Shown piece after piece: positions 24,665-31,653 of a stretch of 57,558 nucleotides of DNA. How positions within the stretch are numbered: position 1 is the stretch's first letter; every line of letters starts with the position of its first letter. Source of the stretch: CAZDAW01 sp964503685. GTDB lineage: Bacteria; Chloroflexota; Anaerolineae; Anaerolineales; Anaerolineaceae. The DNA is taken from the NCBI GenBank assembly GCA_964503685.1, contig CAZDAW010000011.1, positions 1-57,558 on the forward strand, read 5' to 3'. The position numbers were made by a program, and so were the translations under genes. The notes under the pieces are model-generated. The model did no database searches. It was not told the origin of the DNA and saw only the letters and a program-made list of their open reading frames with translations.

Positions 24665-25828
24665 ATGACCAGCATCGTCTATTACGGTTCTCCGCGCCAG
24701 GCTCGCCTGGAAGCGAAAGAAACTCTTCCGGCCAAGCTTGATTTGATCCTTGATCGTCTCCATTTGCGCGATCGGGTTAAAGATGAGACAGTCGCGCTGA
24801 AAATGCATGTGGGCAATAATATCGGCTATTCGGTGATCCACCCGGTATTTGTCCGCAAGGTGGTGCAGGCCATTAAAGACGGCGGTGGCAAGCCTTTTGT
24901 TGCCGATGTCGATTGGGACGTGATTGACTCGACCACTCGCGGTTATACGGCCGAAGTTCTGGGCTGTCCGGTTTATCCTATTGCCGGCCCAAAAGACAAA
25001 TATTTCTATACCCACCAGCGCGAGTATAAAAATATCAAGGAATGGAAAGTGGGTGGGATGATCGCGGATGCGAGTTTCCTGGTCAATTTTGCCCACATCA
25101 AGGGGCATCCGAGCTGCGGCTTCGGCGGCGCATTCAAGAACATTGCCCTGGGCTGCATGATTGGCGAAACACGCGGCGCCATGCATGATACCGCTCATTA
25201 TGCGCCTTACTGGTTTGCCGATAAATGCCGCGACCCTGAGACCGTCAAGCGCATCATCGCGTCGTGCCCGCACGGCGCTTTGGTTGAAGATAAAGAACGC
25301 CCCGGGGAAATTCACCTGCACACCGAGCCCTGCAACCAGTGTATGCGCTGCCAGCAGGTGGCCCCTCCGGGCAGCCTCAAACTTGAGCCGGAAACCTTTT
25401 TCGCCTTTCAAGAAGCCTGCGCTATCAGCGTGGGCATCACGCTTTCAACCTTCGCTCCGGGTAAGGCAATTCACCTGGCGCTGGCGACGCACATGACGCC
25501 TCTTTGCGACTGCTTCGGTTTCACCAGCATGCCCATTCTGCCCGACGCCGGCGTTTTCGGCAGCGACGATATTGTCGCTCTTGATCAGGCCGTTCTGGAT
25601 ATGACGGCCAAAACCCCGTTGATTGAGGAGAATATTCCGACCTCAATGGAAGTAGTTTCCCGTAAAGGGCATCCGTTTTCCTGGATTCATGGCGTCTATA
25701 AAGATCCCTATCGGGTGACCGAATATGGTGAAAAACTGGGTCTGGGTTCGCGCCAGTACGAACTGGTCGATGTGCTGCCGGTGGAAGATATCCGCCCAGC
25801 GCCGATGGGTTATATCCCGGCCAGTTAG
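24665..25828 (+). CDS. DUF362 iron-sulfur protein
   Basis: 387 residues. The DUF362 core begins VALKMHVGNNIGYSVIHP and includes LVNFAHIKGHPSCGFGGAFKNIALG. Cysteines at SCPHGAL and in EPCNQCMRC could ligate one 4Fe-4S cluster; the usual second cysteine set is incomplete. DUF362 proteins occur near redox and maturation genes but have no firm role. Strong GAGGTGAA ribosome site. Its 3' end overlaps the convergent dehydrogenase gene by four bases. Confidence 0.88.
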   Translation: MTSIVYYGSPRQARLEAKETLPAKLDLILDRLHLRDRVKDETVALKMHVGNNIGYSVIHPVFVRKVVQAIKDGGGKPFVADVDWDVIDSTTRGYTAEVLGCPVYPIAGPKDKYFYTHQREYKNIKEWKVGGMIADASFLVNFAHIKGHPSCGFGGAFKNIALGCMIGETRGAMHDTAHYAPYWFADKCRDPETVKRIIASCPHGALVEDKERPGEIHLHTEPCNQCMRCQQVAPPGSLKLEPETFFAFQEACAISVGITLSTFAPGKAIHLALATHMTPLCDCFGFTSMPILPDAGVFGSDDIVALDQAVLDMTAKTPLIEENIPTSMEVVSRKGHPFSWIHGVYKDPYRVTEYGEKLGLGSRQYELVDVLPVEDIRPAPMGYIPAS

Positions 25829-26832
25829 GGGATTAAAACGGCAGCGCCCTGCACGCGTCCCCGGCGCAGGTCTTCCAATGCCTGGTTTGCCTGATCGAGC
25901 GCATATTCCTGGACGCTGATCTCCAGCGGGATATCTTTCACGGCTTCCAGTAATTCTTCACCGTCGCTGCGGGTCAGATTGGCAACGGAGCGGATCACCC
26001 TTTCTTCCCAGAGTGTGCTGTAAGGGAAGGAAGGGATGTCGCTCATATGAATGCCCCCACAAACCACAACCCCGCCTTTGCAGACTGCCTGCAGGGCAGC
26101 TGGAATCAACGCGCCGACCGGCGCAAAAATGATCGCTGCATCCAATAAATCAGGCGGGCGCTCGTCAGATCCGCCAGCCCAGGCAGCGCCCAGGCGGCGG
26201 GCGAATGCCTGTTTTTCAGTGTCCCCCGGCGTGGTGAAAGCGTAGATTTCCTTACCTTGATGCACGGCAACCTGAGCGATGATATGCGCCGCCGCGCCGA
26301 AACCGTAAATTCCTAATTTCTGAATAGGTTTACCTGCCATGCGGTAGGAGCGGTAACCAATCAGGCCGGCGCACAGCAGCGGGGCGGCCTGCGCATCGGT
26401 GAACCTTTCGGGCAGGTGAAAGCAATAGTGCTGGTCGGCGACGGTATATTCGGCGTAACCGCCGTCGATCGTATAACCGGTGAAGCCTGGGTTATCGCAC
26501 AGGTTTTCCTGCCCTTTTAAGCAGAAGGTGCATATCCCGCAGGTACGCACCAGCCAGGGGACGCCGACCCGTTCGCCGATTGCAAACCCGCTGACCTTTT
26601 CGCCCACTTCGACTATTTTGCCCACGATCTCGTGCCCCAAAATGAGAGGCAACTTGGGTCGGTCAAGCTCGCCGTCGAAGACGTGCAGATCGGTGCGGCA
26701 AACGCCGCATGCCAGCACCTTGATCAATAATTGCTCTGCTCGCGGTTGCGGAACAGGAACTTCGCTACATACCAGGGGTTTACCCTGGGCTTCCAACAGC
26801 ATGGCTTTCATATAAGGTGGGTGAGTGTCCAT
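25825..26832 (-). CDS. Zinc-dependent alcohol dehydrogenase family protein
   Basis: 335 residues, medium-chain dehydrogenase. Catalytic-zinc ligands appear in CGVCRTDLH and GHEIVG; the structural zinc loop is CGICTFCLKGQENLC. The nucleotide-binding turn reads GFGAAAHI instead of GLGGLG, a variant of a subgroup often described as AdhP-like. Substrate unknown. It follows the flavoprotein gene by ten bases, so the pair are probably one operon. Confidence 0.9.
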   Translation of the reverse strand: MDTHPPYMKAMLLEAQGKPLVCSEVPVPQPRAEQLLIKVLACGVCRTDLHVFDGELDRPKLPLILGHEIVGKIVEVGEKVSGFAIGERVGVPWLVRTCGICTFCLKGQENLCDNPGFTGYTIDGGYAEYTVADQHYCFHLPERFTDAQAAPLLCAGLIGYRSYRMAGKPIQKLGIYGFGAAAHIIAQVAVHQGKEIYAFTTPGDTEKQAFARRLGAAWAGGSDERPPDLLDAAIIFAPVGALIPAALQAVCKGGVVVCGGIHMSDIPSFPYSTLWEERVIRSVANLTRSDGEELLEAVKDIPLEISVQEYALDQANQALEDLRRGRVQGAAVLIP

Positions 26833-26842
26833 TTCGATTGTC

Positions 26843-28036
26843 TTATCCTTTTCGATAACTCCCCGGATAGGCCTTGTTCCAGAATTGCTCCCGGCGCTCT
26901 TTTCCGGCGACGATTCCGATCAATTGAGATAATAATTTCACACCGACGTAATGGGGCAGCGAACCAAGCGCCCCCCAGAAAACATTGGCCGCATTGCCGC
27001 GGTCAGAGAGCAATTCGAGTATCTCATAAGTGGTGATCGGGTTGCGCGCTCCTCCCCACAGGCAGATTTTGCACAGCGGGTAAAATACCCTGGTTACCCA
27101 CAGGCTTTTGCGATGGTTTTTCCCAATCTGCTCTTCGATCATTGCCGGGTAGCGGCTAATATCTCCGCACAGGATGGCTTCGGCAGCCAGACGGCCGCTC
27201 TTGATCGCCGGGCGAATTCCCTCGCCGGAGAAGGGGTCAACCAGGCTGGCTGCGTCGCCAACCAGCAGCGAATTTTGACTGGCGATGACAGCGCCGGGAG
27301 TGTAAAGCGGAATGGGATGCCCATGCAGCGTGATCCCATCCAGGCTGATCCCGTATGTCAGCATCACATCAATGAGAACCTGGCGCAACTCGCCGGGTTT
27401 GGGGTTGGCCTGGATGATTCCGATGGAAAGATGATTCATTTTTGGGAAGATCCACAAATAACTGTAGGTATTGCGCGGAAAAATAAAGGTCGGTTTGTGG
27501 GTGTAAAGATTGAAGATCGCTTCGGGGACGTTGACTTCTGCCTCGATGGCCGACATCAAGCGCCGATTCTGATTCAAGTTCAGGCTGCGCGCCACGGTCG
27601 AATTCGAGCCGTCGGCTCCGATAAGATATCGTGTTGTGAAAATCTCGCCGCTGGTCGTTTCGATGCTCACGTGGTGATCGGCTTCTATCACGCTCTTAAC
27701 CGCGCATTCCTGGCGCACTTCACAGTTGGCGTGTTCGAGGATGTACTGATCGAAGCGCTCACGCATCACCAGCGCCATGATGCCTGTATCGCAGGGTATG
27801 GTCACTTTGCGTTTGCCAAAGTGATAGTTGAATCCATTGACAGTGGATTCGATGGCTGGGCCAAAAGAAAAAGGAAAGTGCTGCTCAAGGAACGAAAGCG
27901 ATAATCCCCCACCGCAGGCTTTGTAACGCGGCAGCGTCTGTTTTTCTAAAACAAGCACCCGGCGCCCGGCTTTGCCTAAAAAATATGCCGCGCTCGCGCC
28001 GGCGGGCCCTGCCCCGGCAATGATCACGTCATACAT
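26843..28036 (-). CDS. Geranylgeranyl reductase family flavoprotein
   Basis: 397 residues. FAD-binding GxGxxG in IIAGAGPAGASAAY at the N-terminus, the second signature GADGSNSTVAR, and GDAASLVDPFSGEGIRPA, typical of the geranylgeranyl reductase/ChlP group that reduces isoprenoid double bonds. The C-terminal 100 residues are variable. Function in a non-phototroph would be quinone or lipid side-chain saturation (inference). TATAAT on the minus strand at 28052-28047 is only ten bases before the ATG. Confidence 0.88.
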   Translation of the reverse strand: MYDVIIAGAGPAGASAAYFLGKAGRRVLVLEKQTLPRYKACGGGLSLSFLEQHFPFSFGPAIESTVNGFNYHFGKRKVTIPCDTGIMALVMRERFDQYILEHANCEVRQECAVKSVIEADHHVSIETTSGEIFTTRYLIGADGSNSTVARSLNLNQNRRLMSAIEAEVNVPEAIFNLYTHKPTFIFPRNTYSYLWIFPKMNHLSIGIIQANPKPGELRQVLIDVMLTYGISLDGITLHGHPIPLYTPGAVIASQNSLLVGDAASLVDPFSGEGIRPAIKSGRLAAEAILCGDISRYPAMIEEQIGKNHRKSLWVTRVFYPLCKICLWGGARNPITTYEILELLSDRGNAANVFWGALGSLPHYVGVKLLSQLIGIVAGKERREQFWNKAYPGSYRKG

Positions 28037-28046
28037 ATCGAAACTG

Positions 28047-28102
28047 ATTATAACCCATTCGGAAAAATCGCAGGTTTAAATTTCTATAAAGATGTTTATA
28101 AT
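28047..28102. promoter_or_regulatory. Divergent promoter pair
   Basis: The 72-base gap between divergent genes holds a minus-strand TATAAT (28052-28047), ten bases from the reductase ATG, and a plus-strand TTTAAA (28075-28080) with TATAAT (28097-28102, 16-base spacer), six bases from the small-ORF ATG at 28109. Neither leaves room for a ribosome binding site, so both mRNAs would be leaderless or nearly so. Confidence 0.55.
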
Positions 28103-28108
28103 AGGGAT

Positions 28109-28291
28109 ATGTTCAAACGCAGACCGATCCGCCTGCTGATTGTTCTCCTTATTTTCTTTGTCTCTTGTTGGGTGTTAGCCTGGGCATTTGTTCCATTGCG
28201 CCATGAGATTTTTTCTTTGCCCATCAATCCTGTTAACTTGCAGCTTCCGGTTCCTCAAAGCTGGTTGCCTGATGTATGGATCTGCGTTTAA
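28109..28291 (+). CDS. Small membrane protein, unknown
   Basis: 60 residues: a basic start MFKRRPIRLL, one hydrophobic helix (about 8-28) and a proline-rich C-terminal end. Not recognised. It ends four bases before a possible start of the following lipoprotein gene, and is preceded by a promoter, which argues that it is expressed. It may be a stand-alone leader piece of a membrane module. Confidence 0.5.
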   Translation: MFKRRPIRLLIVLLIFFVSCWVLAWAFVPLRHEIFSLPINPVNLQLPVPQSWLPDVWICV

Positions 28292-28307
28292 GAAAATGGA
28301 AGAGCGT

Positions 28308-29108
28308 ATGCGGGTTAAACACACTCAACGAATTCATCTGGTTCCGGCGGTTTTTTGCCTGGGTGTGATCCTGTTGACCGCCGTTAGTTGTTCTTCTCCG
28401 GATATTCCCGGCGATTTGCCGCCGACTCAAGCCGGCGCGCCGGCCGAAACAACGAAAATATCTCACCAACCGCTGCCGACCATTTTCCCCGGCGAATCCA
28501 CTTTTATACCGACGGAAGCGGCCAGCCTGCCCACGGTTCCCCCGGCGCCGCAGGCTGCTATTCAGGAGGCGCGCCGCCTGGTTCTGGATTTTCCGCCGAC
28601 TATCCGCGTGGGAGGGTCGGATGTAGTCAAACTGGTTCTGGAGATGGACGATCAGGGCGACCTGACGCCCACGGCCGAAGTCGCCGGACATCAGGTCCAA
28701 GGCGAAAAGATATCCATTCCGAACCTGTATGATACTCACCACGTTCTGGCTGAAGCGCGCCTGGATATGGCCGGGGTGCAGGTCGTTCCGGGTGATACAA
28801 TCAGCGAGCCTTTGCTGCCTGGTAAATCGGCAATTTTTTACTGGAGCGTCAGTCCGCACCAGGTGAGCAATTACCGGGGTACGGTGTGGTGTCATTTGAA
28901 ATTCCTTCCCAAAGAGGGCGGCGATGCGCTTGATCGTCCCATCTTTGCCCGCACGATCCAAATAAAATCCATAACCTTGCTGGGTTTGTCGGTCGTTCCA
29001 GCCAAACTGCTGGGGTCATTCGGCGCTATTCTGGGAACGGTAATTGGATTTCCCTTCCTGGAGGATATCCTCAAGTTGATTTTCAAGAAGCTGAAATCTG
29101 CTGCATAA
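28308..29108 (+). CDS. Lipoprotein with C-terminal membrane segment, unknown
   Basis: 266 residues from ATG 28308 (GGAAGAG upstream; ATG 28296 is an alternative). A lipoprotein signal ends LTAVSC (cleavage before Cys), followed by a proline/threonine-rich linker. A central beta-type domain begins ARRLVLDFPPTIRVGGSD and runs to about residue 215. The C-terminus has a hydrophobic segment (LGTVIGFPFLEDILKLIF) and a basic end. No family recognised. It sits directly upstream of the atp genes, but a separate promoter lies between. Confidence 0.7.
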   Translation: MRVKHTQRIHLVPAVFCLGVILLTAVSCSSPDIPGDLPPTQAGAPAETTKISHQPLPTIFPGESTFIPTEAASLPTVPPAPQAAIQEARRLVLDFPPTIRVGGSDVVKLVLEMDDQGDLTPTAEVAGHQVQGEKISIPNLYDTHHVLAEARLDMAGVQVVPGDTISEPLLPGKSAIFYWSVSPHQVSNYRGTVWCHLKFLPKEGGDALDRPIFARTIQIKSITLLGLSVVPAKLLGSFGAILGTVIGFPFLEDILKLIFKKLKSAA

Positions 29109-29156
29109 CCGGGTTGGATGATCATTTATGTCGCTATTTATTTATGAAATTTTTCT

Positions 29157-29184
29157 TTGACGTTATTTTTGCTTATGATATAAT
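29157..29184 (+). promoter_or_regulatory. Strong promoter of the atp operon
   Basis: TTGACG (29157-29162), a 16-base spacer and TATAAT (29179-29184) with the extended TGA element. This is close to full consensus. The ATG of the first gene (29193) is eight bases after the -10 hexamer, so the message is predicted to be leaderless or to start within two or three bases of the codon. Confidence 0.8.
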
Positions 29185-29192
29185 GAAGCGCG

Positions 29193-29504
29193 ATGGATCA
29201 GTCTGATGGAGCTGAAAAAAAGCGCAACCAGCGATTAATCAACCTCACCCTGGCAGGTGTTGTAGGGCAGGTGGGTTGTTTGACGCTCATCATTATTCTT
29301 GCGGCGCTTTTCCTTGGTCTGTGGCTTGACAATCAGTTCCAGACTCGTCCGCTCTTTACATTAATACTTATAATTGCCAGCATACCCGTTTCTTTGGCCG
29401 CTATGTTTGTCGTCGTTCGTTTTGCGACGAAGCGGATCAAGCATGATATTAAAGATTCTGAAGGAAATTTACAGGAGGTAAAAGACCTTGGAAACAACCC
29501 GTAA
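29193..29504 (+). CDS. AtpZ/AtpI-family ATP synthase accessory protein
   Basis: 103 residues, two hydrophobic segments separated by GLWLDNQFQTRPLF, the typical pattern of the AtpZ/AtpI group that helps assemble the c-ring or transports Mg/Ca. It heads the atp operon. Its 3' end overlaps atpB by 17 bases. Confidence 0.8.
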   Translation: MDQSDGAEKKRNQRLINLTLAGVVGQVGCLTLIIILAALFLGLWLDNQFQTRPLFTLILIIASIPVSLAAMFVVVRFATKRIKHDIKDSEGNLQEVKDLGNNP

Positions 29505-30465
29505 GTGGCGGTGGGGTGTCAATCGTTGGTTTGTGTTGGCAACCATTATTCTGGGAGTCATCTTTGCTAACATTTACCCGCCCCTCAGACCGCATATCCA
29601 GGTTGCCCCAGAGCGCCTGTCAAAAACCCCTCTCTTTACCTTGCCGGTGATTGGGGATTTTTATTTATCAAACACTCTGGTAGCGACCTTTATCGTTGAT
29701 ATTATATTGATTCTTATCGCATTGACTGTGCGCAATGCACTCAAAGACGGCAACCTGGCGCCGGGCGGAATTACCGGCGCGCTGGAGGGATTGCTCGAAT
29801 ACCTCTATAATATGACCGAATCAACTGCCGGCAAGTGGGGCAAGAAAATCTTCCCCTGGTTTGCTACCATTATTCTCCTGGTTTTGCTGGCAAACTGGAT
29901 CGAAATGATCCCTGGCGTCGATAGCATCGGGATACTGGAACCTTCGGAGCATGGGTATCCGATCAAGGAGTTGTTTTCCGGCGTCGCCGCGATCGTTGCC
30001 GGCGAGGCGCACGAAGGCGGTTATATGGTGACGCCGTATGTACGTGTGCCTGCCACTGACCTCAACTTTACGGTTGCTCTGGCGATCATTTCTGTGTTTA
30101 TGACTCAGGTAATCGGTTTGCAGGCGCAAGGTCTCGGTTATTTTTATAAGTTTTTCAACGTCAGAGAGCTGTTCACCAAGCCTTTCTTTGGAGCGATGGA
30201 TTTCCTGGTCAGTATTCTTGAACTGATCTCGGAACTCTCGAAATTGCTTTCGTTCTCTTTCCGGTTGTTCGGTAATATTTTTGCCGGTTCTGTACTTTTG
30301 TTCCTGGTTGGCGCAATGGTGCCCGTCTTTGCCCAATCCTTTATTTTGCTATTTGAATTCTTTATCGGCGCCATCCAGGCCATTGTGTTCGGCATGCTGA
30401 CGATGGTCTTCATGTCGATGGCCACTCAGGGTCATGGCGACCATAAAGAAGAAGAGGCTCATTAA
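29488..30465 (+). CDS. atpB: ATP synthase F0 subunit a
   Basis: 325 residues. The proton-channel helix LLSFSFRLFGNIFAGSVLL carries the essential arginine, and the C-terminal FFIGAIQAIVFGMLTMVFMSMA is diagnostic. It starts with TTG at 29488 with an ideal GGAGG nine bases upstream. The extra extracytoplasmic stretch (SIGILEPSEHGYP to MVTPYVRVPATDLNF) is longer than in E. coli. The C-terminus is His-rich (GHGDHKEEEAH). Confidence 0.96.
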   Translation: METTRKWRWGVNRWFVLATIILGVIFANIYPPLRPHIQVAPERLSKTPLFTLPVIGDFYLSNTLVATFIVDIILILIALTVRNALKDGNLAPGGITGALEGLLEYLYNMTESTAGKWGKKIFPWFATIILLVLLANWIEMIPGVDSIGILEPSEHGYPIKELFSGVAAIVAGEAHEGGYMVTPYVRVPATDLNFTVALAIISVFMTQVIGLQAQGLGYFYKFFNVRELFTKPFFGAMDFLVSILELISELSKLLSFSFRLFGNIFAGSVLLFLVGAMVPVFAQSFILLFEFFIGAIQAIVFGMLTMVFMSMATQGHGDHKEEEAH

Positions 30466-30472
30466 GTCGATA

Positions 30473-30528
30473 GTTTGGGCGGCCAATCCCCGCCCGGGAA
30501 ACCCTCAGGCGGATCCCCCGCCCAAATT
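30473..30528 (+). other. Intercistronic hairpin before atpE
   Basis: TTTGGGCGG (30474-30482) and CCGCCCAAA (30518-30526) pair perfectly; G-U/A-U pairs extend the stem outward, enclosing a C-rich loop of 35 bases. It sits eight bases after atpB and before the GGAGG of atpE. Such a structure could protect the downstream mRNA or tune the high c-subunit stoichiometry (inference). Confidence 0.6.
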
Positions 30529-30552
30529 TCTTGAAATGGAGGTTTTATAGAT

Positions 30553-30789
30553 ATGGAAGGTAGCATTGTTTTGGCTGCAAAATTTGTTGGCGCTGGTCTC
30601 TCGATGATCGGCGCGGCTGGCGCTGGTGTGGGTATTGGTCTGGTTGTAAGCGGCGCATTGCAGGGAATGGCGCGTAACCCGGATACGGTGGGTACGCTGT
30701 TGACCTACATGATCCTCGGTATTGCATTCGCTGAAGCGATCGCTATTTACTGTCTGGTGATTGCGTTCCTGATGCTGTTTGTGCTGTAA
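30553..30789 (+). CDS. atpE: ATP synthase F0 subunit c
   Basis: 78 residues, two hydrophobic helices joined by the polar loop GMARNPD. The glycine-rich first helix is GAAGAGVGIGL. The ion-carrying carboxylate is Glu61 in FAEAIAIY; the neighbouring Ser/Thr and the Gln of sodium-type rings are not apparent, favouring proton coupling. TGGAGG precedes the ATG. Confidence 0.96.
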   Translation: MEGSIVLAAKFVGAGLSMIGAAGAGVGIGLVVSGALQGMARNPDTVGTLLTYMILGIAFAEAIAIYCLVIAFLMLFVL

Positions 30790-30824
30790 TTTGACTGGTA
30801 TCAAGGACAGAAAGGAGATCAGCG

Positions 30825-31565
30825 TTGGAAGCTCTTGGAATTAATCTCGGTTATTTGATCGTTCAAATATTGAATTTTGCTGTAATATTTATCGTTTTAC
30901 GTACCTGGGTCTATAAACCTGTTATCAAGATGCTCGAAAAGCGCCGCGAATCGATTGCCAGAGGTCTGGAAGACGCTCGGATAGCTGCCGAAGCGCGCGC
31001 CAATGCCGAAAAAGAAGCCAATCAGATTTTGGCCGATGCACAGTCGAAAGCCGCCGGAGCGGTCCGCGAGGCAACCGAAAAGGCGGAAGTTGCAGCCCGT
31101 GAAGTACGCTCTAATATTGAAGCCGAAGCGGCAAAAGCCCGCGAACAGGCGCTTGCTGAAGTGGAGCAGGAACGCACCCGTATTCTTGGCGAGTTGCGCG
31201 GCCAGGTGGCTGCTCTGGCGATTGCCGCTGCCCAGAAATTGATCGGCGAGACGATGGATGAAAAACGTCAGCATGCTTTGCTGGATGAGTTCTTTTCCGG
31301 CGTGAAAGCCGGCAAAGTGGTTGTGCTGGAGAATGCCGAGCTTGAAAAGAATGCGCCGGTTGAGGTGACCAGTGCATTGCCCCTGACCGAAAGCGAACAA
31401 AAAATTGTTAGTGAGCAAGTCCTTTCCGTTGTGGGCGGCAAGAGCGAGGTCAGTTTCCAGGTGAACCCGCAGATTCTGGGCGGCCTAGTGATTCGCGCCG
31501 GCGACAAGGTTGTTGATGGTTCGGTTGCCGGACAATTGGAGAATATGCGGCAGTCGATGCGCTAA
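30825..31565 (+). CDS. atpF: ATP synthase subunit b fused to a delta C-terminal domain
   Basis: 246 residues, starting with TTG at 30825 after AAAGGAG. Residues 8-28 form the membrane anchor; 30-160 form the long charged stalk helix with the b-type end LRGQVAALAIAAAQKLIG. Residues 164-246 (VEVTSALPLTESEQKIV, LGGLVIRAGDKVVDGSV) match the C-terminal domain of the delta/OSCP subunit. The delta N-terminal helical bundle that grips alpha is absent. No separate atpH follows. Confidence 0.9.
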   Translation: MEALGINLGYLIVQILNFAVIFIVLRTWVYKPVIKMLEKRRESIARGLEDARIAAEARANAEKEANQILADAQSKAAGAVREATEKAEVAAREVRSNIEAEAAKAREQALAEVEQERTRILGELRGQVAALAIAAAQKLIGETMDEKRQHALLDEFFSGVKAGKVVVLENAELEKNAPVEVTSALPLTESEQKIVSEQVLSVVGGKSEVSFQVNPQILGGLVIRAGDKVVDGSVAGQLENMRQSMR

Positions 31566-31579
31566 TTGATTATTATAGA

Positions 31580-31635
31580 AACGAGGTTTTTTGCAGCGGG
31601 CGTTTTTACGTTGAAAAAACCTCGTTTTATTTTTA
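31580..31635 (+). terminator. Intrinsic terminator of the atp operon
   Basis: AACGAGGTTTTTT (31580-31592) and AAAAAACCTCGTT (31614-31626) form a perfect 13-bp stem, followed by TTATTTTT. It lies 14 bases after atpF, so transcription of the operon ends here without any F1 gene. Confidence 0.9.
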
Positions 31636-31653
31636 CCAGGGCGTCAAGCGGGG

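Noticed and set aside
28188..28307. Longer N-terminal form of the lipoprotein starting in the upstream frame
   Set aside because: The region reads in another frame through the small membrane protein, and the lipoprotein signal begins only at 28296 or 28308.
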